From the IMG/VR virus record IMGVR_UViG_3300011113_000047, positions 1 to 31,228 of that record: DNA of 31,228 bases, one strand, 5' to 3'. The stretch's first letter is position 1. Each line of letters begins with the position of its first letter. The DNA is from a virus. This document shows positions 23,519-30,225 of this stretch, piece after piece. The notes under the pieces were generated by a model. That model did no database searches. It was not told where the DNA came from and saw only the letters and a list, made by a program, of their open reading frames with translations. The translations under genes were made by a program, and so were the position numbers.

Positions 23519-24252
23519 TGGCAAAGTTTGACATCGCCGGATCTGCCAGCCGATTCAATCAGCTTGAATCGGATATGCGCAACAATGCAATTAAGAGCCA
23601 ATTTGAGGCATATACCCGTGCTCCTAGACAGGAGTCGCAACAACCGGTGCAGAAGACCCAAGAAATATCACAACAAGAGCCTATGAACACAAAACCACAG
23701 CTAGATCAACAGGGTCTTCCGGACCCATACCAGACAGTTGAGTGGGAGGGTCGCAAGGATAACCAGGGTAATCTTGCAATCTACAAGTTGCCATCCGGCG
23801 ATCAGGGGGGAAGTTATGAAGTAGCTGGAATCAATGACAAATACCATCCGGAAGCATTCAAAGCCATCTCGGCGTTGCCTGCGCAAGATAGAGCGGCAGC
23901 AGCGGCAGAATATATCAAAGCATATACAGCCCCATTCGTGTCACAATTGCCAGAAGCAATGCGCCCCTTCGCGCAAGATCTTGCGTTCAATCGAGGGATG
24001 GGCGGTGCAACGAAGTACATCCAACAAGGGCTGAATACACTAGGTCAGAAGGTTGCTGTTGATGGCGGTCTTGGCCCAAAGACATTGCAAGCAATCGGAA
24101 TGGTGCAGCCGCAGGCTTTGATGCGAGCGGCAAGCGATGCGCAGTTGCAGGATGAATATAGAAAAGCTGAGCTAGATCCCAACCGTCGTAAGTTTATCCC
24201 TGGACTAGAAGCGAGAATCCGCAACAGGTTATCTGTTTTTGGACAAGGTTAA
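23518..24252 (+). CDS. GH108-like muramidase with C-terminal peptidoglycan-binding domain
   Basis: 244 aa. A disordered Gln-rich arm (1-65) precedes VEWEGRKDNQGNLAIYKLPSGDQGGSYEVAGINDKYHPEAF, which matches the glycosyl hydrolase 108 layout of catalytic Glu, D-x-GG and GIxxxYxP; E75 or E77 is the likely acid. Then LPEAMRPFAQDLAFNRGMGGATKYIQQGLN and VDGGLGPKTLQAI form the usual peptidoglycan-binding half. It would cut the glycan strands. Starting at the stop of the giant internal protein (TAATG) and carrying a linker, it may be a virion-associated lysozyme used at entry, or the lysis endolysin, as none is in the 2.8-3.3 kb cassette. Confidence 0.75.
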   Translation: MAKFDIAGSASRFNQLESDMRNNAIKSQFEAYTRAPRQESQQPVQKTQEISQQEPMNTKPQLDQQGLPDPYQTVEWEGRKDNQGNLAIYKLPSGDQGGSYEVAGINDKYHPEAFKAISALPAQDRAAAAAEYIKAYTAPFVSQLPEAMRPFAQDLAFNRGMGGATKYIQQGLNTLGQKVAVDGGLGPKTLQAIGMVQPQALMRAASDAQLQDEYRKAELDPNRRKFIPGLEARIRNRLSVFGQG

Positions 24253-24614
24253 GGCTTGCGAAGTACTACTGGATTTTTATTTACAACAAAAGTTTGTACA
24301 CCAGAACCAGAATAGAAAGATCCGTTCCCAACCACAGTCCCACCGGCTCCGTTGAATATATCGCGATCCCTAACCACTACACCAGTTGGACCGGAATAAT
24401 TTCCATTGTCATTAACATACACGCCTCTGGGGGTTGCGAAAAGATCACGATCTCTTGTGATTAGCCTTCCATTCACAATTGCGGTGTCCTTGTCCAAGAC
24501 AACAGCACATCCGCTTTGTCTGTAAACTCCACCAACGAAATCGCTCATTTCAGAATCATCAGCAAATGCAACCGAAGCCAAAACTATCATCAATAACATT
24601 TGAATTGTTTTCAT
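24249..24614 (-). CDS. Leftward secreted protein with signal peptide and RDRD repeats
   Basis: 121 aa from ATG 24614 (an upstream in-frame start at 24701 would bury the signal). MKTIQMLLMIVLASVAFA is a clear signal peptide, cleaved before DDSE. The mature part repeats: ITRDRDLF...GVYVNDNGNYSGPTG, then VVRDRDIFNGAGGTVVGNGSFYSGSG, so a small beta-repeat fold is likely; one Cys remains (Cys36). No family is recognised. It is the only leftward gene in the main block and its stop shares TTAA with the stop of the muramidase gene. This is typical of a moron-type gene with its own promoter, possibly acting in or outside the envelope of the infected cell. Confidence 0.7.
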   Translation of the reverse strand: MKTIQMLLMIVLASVAFADDSEMSDFVGGVYRQSGCAVVLDKDTAIVNGRLITRDRDLFATPRGVYVNDNGNYSGPTGVVVRDRDIFNGAGGTVVGNGSFYSGSGVQTFVVNKNPVVLRKP

Positions 24615-24651
24615 GTGAAAACTATTCAGCATATTCAAAATGGAGTCAAGC

Positions 24652-25035
24652 ATGAAATTAGGCTCACGACAAGTTGGTGCAATCGGTGTGGCTCGCGTCA
24701 CCGGCGCGTTGCTACGATGTGGCTACAATGTGCTCGAACCATACGAGGACTTTTCCGGCTATGACCTAGTAGCAGAAAAGAACGGAAAGTTCTTTCGCAT
24801 TCAAGTGAAGACGGCGCAAGTAATTGAACCTGGTAGGACGAAGTACAGGTTCACGACATCCATTGGAAATGGTTTTAATATCCCAAAGAGGCCGATCAGC
24901 GGGGTAGATTATGTTGTGTGCTGGGCGATGCACGATGACATTTTCTGGTTGTTACCAATAGCCAAATGCAGAACATTGACCACAAAGCTTTGTCCCTCGA
25001 CAGGGCAAAGCTGGCGTGTATTTCAAAACCTATGA
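24652..25035 (+). CDS. PD-(D/E)XK endonuclease-like protein
   Basis: 127 aa from ATG 24652, preferred over ATG 24640 because GGAG at 24642-24645 is well spaced. The core GYDLVAEKNGKFFRIQVKT places D38 and Q51-x-K53 as the PD-(D/E)XK catalytic set (Q instead of D/E occurs in several members), preceded by helical GAIGVARVTGALLRCGYNVLEPYE. This is the layout of small intron-type and resolvase-type nucleases that act on branched or foreign DNA. It opens the rightward replication operon and overlaps the next gene (ATGA). Exact substrate unknown. Confidence 0.75.
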   Translation: MKLGSRQVGAIGVARVTGALLRCGYNVLEPYEDFSGYDLVAEKNGKFFRIQVKTAQVIEPGRTKYRFTTSIGNGFNIPKRPISGVDYVVCWAMHDDIFWLLPIAKCRTLTTKLCPSTGQSWRVFQNL

Positions 25036-25211
25036 CCGAAGAACAAGCTTGGGCAAAGTTTGAGGAGGCCATGAGAGATGTGCAATCTTTCGATGAGGCT
25101 ATCGCATGGTTGAACAAGCATCCGGAGATCAAGGAAGGCCTTACCGTTTACGAGATGATGCGCCAGTTCAATAGGGATATTAGCGAAGCTAATAAGTATT
25201 ATCGTAATTAA
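25032..25211 (+). CDS. Hypothetical 59-aa acidic helical protein
   Basis: ATG 25032 overlaps the stop of the nuclease gene (ATGA); a longer frame from 24966 exists but would overlap it by 70 bases. The sequence MTEEQAWAKFEEAMRDVQSFDEAIAWLNKHPE is two amphipathic helices with conserved-looking Trp residues. No family recognised. The coupling suggests that it works with, or is made in step with, the nuclease. Confidence 0.6.
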   Translation: MTEEQAWAKFEEAMRDVQSFDEAIAWLNKHPEIKEGLTVYEMMRQFNRDISEANKYYRN

Positions 25212-25240
25212 AATTGGTTGTTGACCCGATATGGGGTGTT

Positions 25241-25256
25241 CCGCTAGAACCAGCGG
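25241..25256 (+). promoter_or_regulatory. Hairpin abutting the start codon of the second nuclease
   Basis: CCGCT (25241-25245) and AGCGG (25252-25256) form a GC-rich 5-bp stem with a 6-base loop, ending directly at ATG 25257. No Shine-Dalgarno site is visible before this start. A TTGACC box lies just upstream (about 25221-25226), so the gap 25212-25256 may hold a promoter or translational control site. The evidence is short-range pattern only. Confidence 0.3.
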
Positions 25257-25718
25257 ATGGGCAAAATAAATAGCAGGGCAAAGGGCGCAGCGGGAGAGCG
25301 GGAGTTAGCAGGATATTTACGCGAACAGGGCTGGCAGAAGGCTAGGCGTACCCAGCAATACGCAGGCAATCCGGAGGGTGGTAGCGGGGATGTGGTTTGC
25401 GAGAACTTTCCATTTCACATTGAGGGCAAGCGTTGCCAGCAGTTAAAGCCGGAGGCCTGGATGCAGCAGGCCATGCGTGATTGTCCTAATGGGAAGATCC
25501 CAGCCGTGTTCTTCCGGCGCAACGGAGAGAAGAGGTGGCTAGTCATTTTGACGGCGGATGATATTTGCGAACTTGCCAGAACGATTGCTCCTCCTCGCAT
25601 GGAGATTGAGCATGCAAATGCTTTAACACATACCGCAGTAGGCGCAGGCTTTTGGGTTAAAAAGCCAGACGAACTTCACCCCACATACATACAACCAATA
25701 CAAAACCAAAATAAATAA
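25257..25718 (+). CDS. PD-(D/E)XK Holliday-junction-resolvase-like nuclease
   Basis: 153 aa. GAAGERELAGYLREQGW (E14) followed by GNPEGGSGDVVCENFPFHIEGKRCQQL gives the set E14, D45, E56-x-K58, the PD-(D/E)XK core as in small resolvase-type phage endonucleases. The C-terminus is Pro/Gln-rich and probably disordered. It likely resolves branched intermediates during recombination or packaging. No ribosome site precedes ATG 25257; a hairpin lies there instead. It is followed by the SSB-like gene, whose AAGGAG site sits after its stop. Confidence 0.82.
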   Translation: MGKINSRAKGAAGERELAGYLREQGWQKARRTQQYAGNPEGGSGDVVCENFPFHIEGKRCQQLKPEAWMQQAMRDCPNGKIPAVFFRRNGEKRWLVILTADDICELARTIAPPRMEIEHANALTHTAVGAGFWVKKPDELHPTYIQPIQNQNK

Positions 25719-25730
25719 AGGAGAAATAAC

Positions 25731-26378
25731 ATGGCACTAACCCTAAGCGAAACATCAAAAAACACGGAACGCAAGTTGCCCGAAGCCGGTGCAACAGTTG
25801 GCGTTCTTTATAGCTTGGTCGACCTCGGTCACCAGGAAACAAATTGGGAGGGACAAAAGAAATTTTCCCCCAAGGTTCGGCTTACATTTGAGCTTCCGGA
25901 TCAAACGGATGAGTTCGAGGTTGAGGAGAACGGCAAGCGCACCAAGGTTACCAAGCCTATGGTCGTATCCATTGAGCAGACCCGCAGCCTTGGTGAGAAA
26001 GCCAGCCTGCGGAAACTCTTGGAGCAATGGCGCGGTCAGACATTCACGGCCAAGGAACTACAGGCATTCAGCTTGAAGAACCTTCTTGGCAAGCCAGCCA
26101 TGCTTACCTTGATCCACAAGACCAGTCAACAGGGTAGGCAGTATTGCGCGATTGCCGGAGCTTCCAAGCTTCCCAAGGGCATGACTGCTCCTTCCAAAAC
26201 TACCAACGATCTCATGTACTACGAGATTGAGGAGAAGGAGGGTGGTCAGTTTAAGGATATGCCGGAATGGTTGCAGGATAAGATCCGCGCATCCAAGGAA
26301 TTTGGTGCATCCGGATCTTCCTCTGGTCCTGTTAAAATCGGAGACAAAGACGGCAACGGCGAAAACGTACCGTTCTAA
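25731..26378 (+). CDS. Phage single-stranded DNA-binding-like protein
   Basis: 215 aa. GATVGVLYSLVDLGHQETNWEGQKKFSPKVRLTFEL and LGKPAMLTLIHKTSQQGRQYCAIAGASKLPKG are OB-like strands of a phage family annotated as replication or SSB-like proteins, and the end is a disordered acidic tail closing GENVPF, like the terminal D-x-x-P-F tip of SSBs that recruits partner enzymes. An AAGGAG ribosome site of high quality precedes ATG 25731, so strong expression is expected. Placed between two nucleases, it probably coats ssDNA during replication and recombination. Function is by layout. Confidence 0.7.
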   Translation: MALTLSETSKNTERKLPEAGATVGVLYSLVDLGHQETNWEGQKKFSPKVRLTFELPDQTDEFEVEENGKRTKVTKPMVVSIEQTRSLGEKASLRKLLEQWRGQTFTAKELQAFSLKNLLGKPAMLTLIHKTSQQGRQYCAIAGASKLPKGMTAPSKTTNDLMYYEIEEKEGGQFKDMPEWLQDKIRASKEFGASGSSSGPVKIGDKDGNGENVPF

Positions 26379-26383
26379 GTTAT

Positions 26384-27202
26384 ATGGCACTTACTATTAC
26401 AGGTAAGGAGCCATCCAATACCCGTCTGGTCCATAGTGACCAGGCGGGTCATTGGTATACAGCAGAGGGTGAATCCGCCCATACTGTACTAGGCAAAAAT
26501 GGAAATTTTCGTAACACGACTGTGGCCGATGCCAGGAAGATGCTTCTCTACCCGTCAGTCACAAGCATCCTTTCAATCATGGACAAGCCACAGCTTACGA
26601 ATTGGAAGATCGAACAGGCAATCATGGCATGCTTGACGCTGCCAAAGGAGGAAAATGAAACACTTGAAGAATACGCAAAGAGGGTCGTTAAAGACTCGAA
26701 AGAATCTACCAGCAAAGCGGCTGAGCATGGAACCAAAATGCATGAATGCATGGAGAACATCCTGCTCGGAAGACCTGTATCCGGAGATGAGACACTTGAT
26801 CCGTATATCGAAACCTTTAAGAAGTGGGCCGATGCAAACATTGAGAAAACGTACTGGTGCGAAAAGGGTCTTGTCGGCGCAGGCTATGCGGGAAGGTGTG
26901 ATGCCTACGTCAAGCTACGCAATGTGGGTGACGCTATCATCGACCTAAAGAACCGGAAGGTTAATCCAAAGTACGATCCGTTCTACGATACGGACTGCGC
27001 CCAGCTTTGGGCCTATAGGTCGGCAAGTGAGAATCCAAAATGCGCCTGCGTGTCGGTTGTCCTAGCATCGAATGACCCAACCAAGTTGATGACGAAGGTG
27101 TGGGACGATGACGAACTTTACCAAGCCGGAATAGCTTTTTGCGCTATGCAGAAGGTTTGGTCTTGGGTAAAGCAATACACGCCACCTGGCATGAAGTTAT
27201 GA
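26384..27202 (+). CDS. RecB/Cas4-type PD-(D/E)XK exonuclease
   Basis: 272 aa. Key residues: H115 and H120-E121 in AAEHGTKMHEC, D173 in GYAGRCDAY, D187-x-K189 in AIIDLKNRK, and Q207-x3-Y211 in CAQLWAY. This order is that of the RecB/lambda-exonuclease-like nuclease family in phages, usually acting with an SSB or annealing protein in recombination or end processing. The start lies six bases after the SSB-like gene, and the stop overlaps the next gene (ATGA). No Fe-S Cys cluster of the Cas4 type is evident. Confidence 0.85.
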   Translation: MALTITGKEPSNTRLVHSDQAGHWYTAEGESAHTVLGKNGNFRNTTVADARKMLLYPSVTSILSIMDKPQLTNWKIEQAIMACLTLPKEENETLEEYAKRVVKDSKESTSKAAEHGTKMHECMENILLGRPVSGDETLDPYIETFKKWADANIEKTYWCEKGLVGAGYAGRCDAYVKLRNVGDAIIDLKNRKVNPKYDPFYDTDCAQLWAYRSASENPKCACVSVVLASNDPTKLMTKVWDDDELYQAGIAFCAMQKVWSWVKQYTPPGMKL

Positions 27203-27270
27203 TTGACCCAGCGGATGTCCTATGGCTCGAAGAGTTGCTTGACAAATTCTATAGGAGTTTGGCCAAATGA
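27199..27270 (+). CDS. 23-aa microprotein linked by ATGA at both ends
   Basis: ATG 27199 overlaps the exonuclease stop and its own TGA (27268-27270) overlaps the next start, both as ATGA. It encodes MIDPADVLWLEELLDKFYRS plus three residues, one amphipathic helix. Without it the next gene would have a 64-base gap in an operon where gaps are rare, so it is either a true microprotein or a translated coupling leader. No family is known. Confidence 0.45.
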   Translation: MIDPADVLWLEELLDKFYRSLAK

Positions 27271-27563
27271 ACGCACCCACAATCCAGGAGATGGGCAATG
27301 CCGCACAAGAAATTGTCTGGCGTGTTATGGGAAAAGGATCGGATAAGTCTGCCTACGGAGATTGGTTGGAGAAGGATCGGCCTACCCACGACTACCATAT
27401 TGCTAGGGCGATTAGGCATCTAGCCACAGCGCAGATGCAACTTCATAAATCTTCGCCATGTCCGGACAACAATGGTGAAACAAGTGTTGACCACTTGGAA
27501 CGTGCGTTGGTAAGGTCGCTATTCGTGTTAGCGCAAATAAAGAAAGAGGTACCAAGATTATGA
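27267..27563 (+). CDS. Hypothetical helical His-containing phage protein
   Basis: 98 aa. The central part, DYHIARAIRHLATAQMQLHKSS, and the later SVDHLERALVRSLFVLAQIKKE form helices with regularly placed His and Arg. I recall a similar H-x2-RAIRH-LxTxQxQL pattern in small phage proteins but cannot assign a family or function. ATGA-coupled on both sides, so it belongs to the accessory part of the replication operon. Confidence 0.65.
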   Translation: MNAPTIQEMGNAAQEIVWRVMGKGSDKSAYGDWLEKDRPTHDYHIARAIRHLATAQMQLHKSSPCPDNNGETSVDHLERALVRSLFVLAQIKKEVPRL

Positions 27564-27742
27564 GATGGATTAAGAAAGAATTTGACGATGATGGAAAGCC
27601 AGAGTGGGCTGTTTACATTGACGAAGCTGGTGAAGGAAGAGAAGAGGATTGGTCCCACTTCGATACCTATGCTTCGAGAGATGAAGCAGTCAAGGCATGC
27701 TGGAATTACACTTGGGAAGACTACGACTGTAACGACAAATGA
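27560..27742 (+). CDS. Hypothetical 60-aa acidic protein
   Basis: MRWIKKEFDDDGKPEWAVYIDEAGE, then DWSHFDTYASRDEAVKACWNYTWEDYDCNDK. Trp- and Asp-rich; the pattern of two strands followed by a helix resembles small phage proteins with a mini alpha-beta fold (strand-strand-helix, ending ASRDEAVKAC). No known function. Its ends overlap both neighbours (ATGA). Confidence 0.6.
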   Translation: MRWIKKEFDDDGKPEWAVYIDEAGEGREEDWSHFDTYASRDEAVKACWNYTWEDYDCNDK

Positions 27743-28404
27743 AACGCGCATTAGTCACTCAAGCTTTCGGGGACGATTGGAAGAAGGTTCTGGATCTTAC
27801 CAGGCCAAGGATGGAGGCTTACTGCAAGCGGCATAAGATTGATTTCATTGCGTTTGAGAAGCCATTGGTCGAGCCGGTGCAATACAGCAAATCTGCTATC
27901 GGGAATATCATGGCAACTAAGGGATATGAGCAGATCACATTTGTTGACTCTGATATTCTGATTGCAAACGACTGCGATGATATGGGTGATGGAATTGAGA
28001 TGTTCTGCGCCTTCGATGAAGGTGCATTCTTGGATCGCAAGTATGAGATGGGAAAACTTGCAAGCGCATTCGGTGCAAGGATTGATCCGAGATTCTACGT
28101 CAACACTGGCGTGTTTATAATTTCATCCAAAGCTGTTGGCGTGTTGTCAATGCCTCCGCTTGGATTGTTGCCAAACCATTTTGCCGAACAGACATGGATG
28201 AACATTATGATCCATCTGTGGAATGTTCCGCTGGATAATCTTGATCCATCATACAACTGCATGACAAGCGTTGAATCGCACTTTGGTTTGGACCGCTACA
28301 AGGATGCGTATTGCATACATTACGCAGGACAGTCCGGAGACATGGCAAAGTTGATTGAGCAGATCAAGTCTGACGATGCCAAGCTTGTGGAACTTGGCCG
28401 ATGA
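27739..28404 (+). CDS. Glycosyltransferase, GT8-like (GT-A fold)
   Basis: 221 aa. The DSD metal site lies at residues 70-72 (ITFVDSDILI), the nucleotide-sugar region near KSAIGNIMAT (51-60), YVNTGVFIIS at 120-129, EQTWMN at 150-155 and HYAGQS at 194-199. These are the landmarks of GT8-type transferases that move a sugar from a nucleotide donor. The acceptor is unknown; DNA base, host glycan and protein are all possible. It is in the same operon as a 2OG-Fe(II) oxygenase and a C5 cytosine methyltransferase. ATGA overlap on both sides. Confidence 0.78.
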   Translation: MKRALVTQAFGDDWKKVLDLTRPRMEAYCKRHKIDFIAFEKPLVEPVQYSKSAIGNIMATKGYEQITFVDSDILIANDCDDMGDGIEMFCAFDEGAFLDRKYEMGKLASAFGARIDPRFYVNTGVFIISSKAVGVLSMPPLGLLPNHFAEQTWMNIMIHLWNVPLDNLDPSYNCMTSVESHFGLDRYKDAYCIHYAGQSGDMAKLIEQIKSDDAKLVELGR

Positions 28405-28625
28405 CAACAGTCAAGGTAGTGGCCGAATGCGGTAAGTGGCGCATCCATACAACTGCCGGATATACGATTGGTCCGCGATTATGGGGGGCTGTACCAGCCA
28501 ATGGCCTGCCACCTCTGACTGACATATTTGACACAAAACAAGAGGCCCAGGACGCAGCCTTCCTGTGGAACGAATATGCCAAGTGGATTGAGCATCACAA
28601 GAAGAAAGGCAAGAGGAGATATTAA
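28401..28625 (+). CDS. Hypothetical 74-aa protein
   Basis: The sequence opens MTTVKVVAECGKWRIHTTAGYTIG and closes in a Lys/Arg-rich helix (EYAKWIEHHKKKGKRRY). A strand-strand start followed by FDTKQEAQDAAFLWNEY, a helix after a Thr-Lys-Gln-Glu-Ala turn, resembles the small alpha-beta protein upstream at 27560 in layout. No family recognised. Coupled to both neighbours (ATGA and TAATG). Confidence 0.6.
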   Translation: MTTVKVVAECGKWRIHTTAGYTIGPRLWGAVPANGLPPLTDIFDTKQEAQDAAFLWNEYAKWIEHHKKKGKRRY

Positions 28626-28939
28626 TGCGCTCTACCCATCTTACGAAGGGTGACTACGATGAGAAACTACAGCAGTTGGCCGGAGAGGTTGCAAAACGAG
28701 CGATTGACGATGTAAGGCTACTACAACGGCGGGGAGTGATTAATGGAATGAAGATTCTACGCCGGAACCTTGGCAAAAGATTCTTCCTTGGTGATTGCGA
28801 GGAGTATAAGAATGTTCATCAGATCCAGAAGCTGATCCGAGACTTTAAGATCGGAGCGGTTGGATTCTGGTGCCGAGCCTCTGGAGTTCCAATTGATAAT
28901 AAAACTCTTATTAGGCGAGTCTTCAAGGCTACAAAATGA
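28625..28939 (+). CDS. Hypothetical 104-aa basic helical protein
   Basis: Helical and basic: DEKLQQLAGEVAKRAIDDVRLLQRRGVI, then ILRRNLGKRFFLGDCEEYKNVHQIQKLIRDF. Trp and two Cys lie in the C-terminal half (GFWCRASGVPID). DNA or RNA binding is possible from the charge alone, but no motif confirms it. It is coupled to the previous gene (TAATG) and to the membrane protein that follows (ATGA). Confidence 0.6.
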   Translation: MRSTHLTKGDYDEKLQQLAGEVAKRAIDDVRLLQRRGVINGMKILRRNLGKRFFLGDCEEYKNVHQIQKLIRDFKIGAVGFWCRASGVPIDNKTLIRRVFKATK

Positions 28940-29085
28940 TGCTTACGGCAATAGCAGATTTTGCATGGGTTGCGTGTTGGGTTGTGCTTTACATGTCCCT
29001 GCTTGCATCTTTACTGGCATTCCTGTTCTTTAGTGTTTACGCATTGTTCTGCTGGATTAAAAAGGAGATCGACAATGGAAAATAA
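28936..29085 (+). CDS. Small hydrophobic membrane protein (49 aa)
   Basis: From ATG 28936: residues 3-40 are almost wholly hydrophobic (WVACWVVLYMSLLASLLAF and on to ALFCW), enough for one long or two short membrane segments, and the C-terminus is IKKEIDNGK. The gene is ATGA-coupled upstream, and its last codons contain the AAGGAG ribosome site of the oxygenase gene that starts inside it. A role in membrane perturbation, or as an anti-holin-like protein, would be speculative. Confidence 0.6.
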   Translation: MMLTAIADFAWVACWVVLYMSLLASLLAFLFFSVYALFCWIKKEIDNGK

Positions 29086-29641
29086 ATATGTTCAGAAGTT
29101 GATGGGCGCAGCGGTTGAACGATATGTTCTTACACCAGCGCAATGCACGATGCTGCGTGATGACGCACAGATCATTGGTATGAAACGTGCAACTGTGATG
29201 AATAAGGATGGCACAGTCAAAAGATCATTTGCCAGAACATGCTCGTCATGCTGGGTTCCAAACAGCCAGCATCATAAATGGATCTACAACATTATGAATG
29301 AGCTTACCAGAGCTATTAACGAGGAGAACTGGAAGTTTGATATTACAGGAGTGCAGCAGTTACAGATTCTAAAGTACAACGCATTCCAGCGGTTTATGTG
29401 GCACTATGACCTGTACAACGGAAGCGATAGGAAACTTACTGCTGTGGTCAACCTTTCCGATCCAACCGAGTATTTGGGAGGCGGATTACAGATCAAGGCC
29501 GACATTGACAACTCACAATTTATCCGAGAGCAGGGAGCCGGATGCTGGTTCCCATCATACTTGGAGCATCGCGCCCGTGCTCCTATATGGGGTACCAGGT
29601 GGGTGCTGGTTGGTTGGTTTACAGGTCCAGCATGGCGATGA
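29075..29641 (+). CDS. 2-oxoglutarate/Fe(II)-dependent oxygenase (prolyl hydroxylase-like)
   Basis: 188 aa from ATG 29075, which has AAGGAG at good distance; an earlier in-frame start at 28961 is rejected because it lacks one. The iron triad is H110 and D112 (MWHYD) and H165 (LEHRARA), and R175 (GTRWVLVGW) binds 2-oxoglutarate. VNLSDPTEYLGGGLQI between them is typical of the prolyl-4-hydroxylase-like family found in phages. Substrates of these phage enzymes are usually unknown; protein hydroxylation is most likely, base hydroxylation possible. It overlaps the membrane-protein gene and is ATGA-coupled downstream. Confidence 0.85.
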   Translation: MENKYVQKLMGAAVERYVLTPAQCTMLRDDAQIIGMKRATVMNKDGTVKRSFARTCSSCWVPNSQHHKWIYNIMNELTRAINEENWKFDITGVQQLQILKYNAFQRFMWHYDLYNGSDRKLTAVVNLSDPTEYLGGGLQIKADIDNSQFIREQGAGCWFPSYLEHRARAPIWGTRWVLVGWFTGPAWR

Positions 29642-29865
29642 TCCAGTTAAGTCCGGAGATATGGGTCATTACACCAAAGGGCTATGGATTGGCTTTTCTG
29701 GTTACTGATTACGGACTCGACCACAATAAAATTTTTACTGTGCTACTCGACTCCGGTGATGTTCTTGATTTCGACATTAAAGACATTCGCAGGACGGAGA
29801 ACCCAAGCTTCGGGGTAAAAGCACCTGAGGTGCCAAATCCCTATTACAACAACAAGGAGAAATAA
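29638..29865 (+). CDS. Hypothetical 75-aa protein
   Basis: MIQLSPEIWVITPKGYGLAF, then a DYGLDHNKIFTVLLDSGDVLDFDIKDIRR segment, is a short all-beta protein with an SH3-like run of strands (WVxTxxGxGxA ... VxLDxGxxxxxDxxDI), a common small-barrel layout in phage proteins. The C-terminus is disordered (VPNPYYNNKEK). The start ATG 29638 overlaps the oxygenase stop. No specific function is known. Confidence 0.65.
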   Translation: MIQLSPEIWVITPKGYGLAFLVTDYGLDHNKIFTVLLDSGDVLDFDIKDIRRTENPSFGVKAPEVPNPYYNNKEK

Positions 29866-29866
29866 A

Positions 29867-30046
29867 ATGCCATTAGGTAAAGACGTATCAAAGAACATGC
29901 ATGAACTTGCTATGGATAACCGCAAGAAGGGCAGCGAGCGTGGAGCAGGCGGGAAGGCTCGGTCACGCAAGCAGATGATTGCCATTGCGCTGTCGGCTGC
30001 TGGGAAAAGCAAGCCTCGCAAGTTTCGCATGCGGTCAGGAATGTGA
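29867..30046 (+). CDS. Small basic protein, DUF6496-like
   Basis: 59 aa. MPLGKDVSKNMHELAMDN, then KKGSERGAGGKARSRKQMIAIALSAAGK, is the pattern of small phage proteins that I recall as DUF6496 (K-x-MxEx...SRKQAIAIALSxAG). Very basic, with a Gly-rich middle. Function unknown; association with nucleic acid is plausible. AAGGAG lies upstream of ATG 29867. Its TGA overlaps the next ATG by one base. Confidence 0.72.
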   Translation: MPLGKDVSKNMHELAMDNRKKGSERGAGGKARSRKQMIAIALSAAGKSKPRKFRMRSGM

Positions 30047-30225
30047 TGGAAGTAGAGGCAAAGAACCGCCTCAAGTGGGCGTGCGATATCCTTCTCTCTG
30101 CCAGGGAAAAACTGGCAGTTGAGAGGGATCGCGCGAACCACGGACATGCGATTGACATTATTCAGATCATTGCTCTTGTCGATGCAGCGGCCTTGGTTTG
30201 CAAGGAGATTGCTGGAAGTGAATGA
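30046..30225 (+). CDS. Hypothetical 59-aa helical protein
   Basis: MEVEAKNRLKWACDILLSAR, then VERDRANHGHAIDIIQIIALVDAAALVCKEIAG, two or three amphipathic helices. The start overlaps the previous stop (TGATG). Its stop overlaps the ATG at 30222 of the alternative frame as ATGA, and the GTG start of the methyltransferase lies seven bases inside. The gene therefore also carries the AAGGAG (30202-30207) that serves what follows. No family is recognised. Confidence 0.62.
   Translation: MEVEAKNRLKWACDILLSAREKLAVERDRANHGHAIDIIQIIALVDAAALVCKEIAGSE

Noticed and set aside
24640-24651. Upstream ATG for the first nuclease gene
   Set aside because: Using it would place the GGAG ribosome site inside the gene; ATG 24652 fits that site at a 6-base spacing.
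26058-26390. 110-codon leftward frame opposite the SSB-like gene
   Set aside because: Antisense to a well-supported gene with a strong ribosome site; no motif or signal.
28961-29074. Extended N-terminus for the 2OG oxygenase
   Set aside because: It would overlap the small membrane protein gene and reads as Cys/His/Leu-rich out-of-frame sequence; ATG 29075 has AAGGAG at proper distance.
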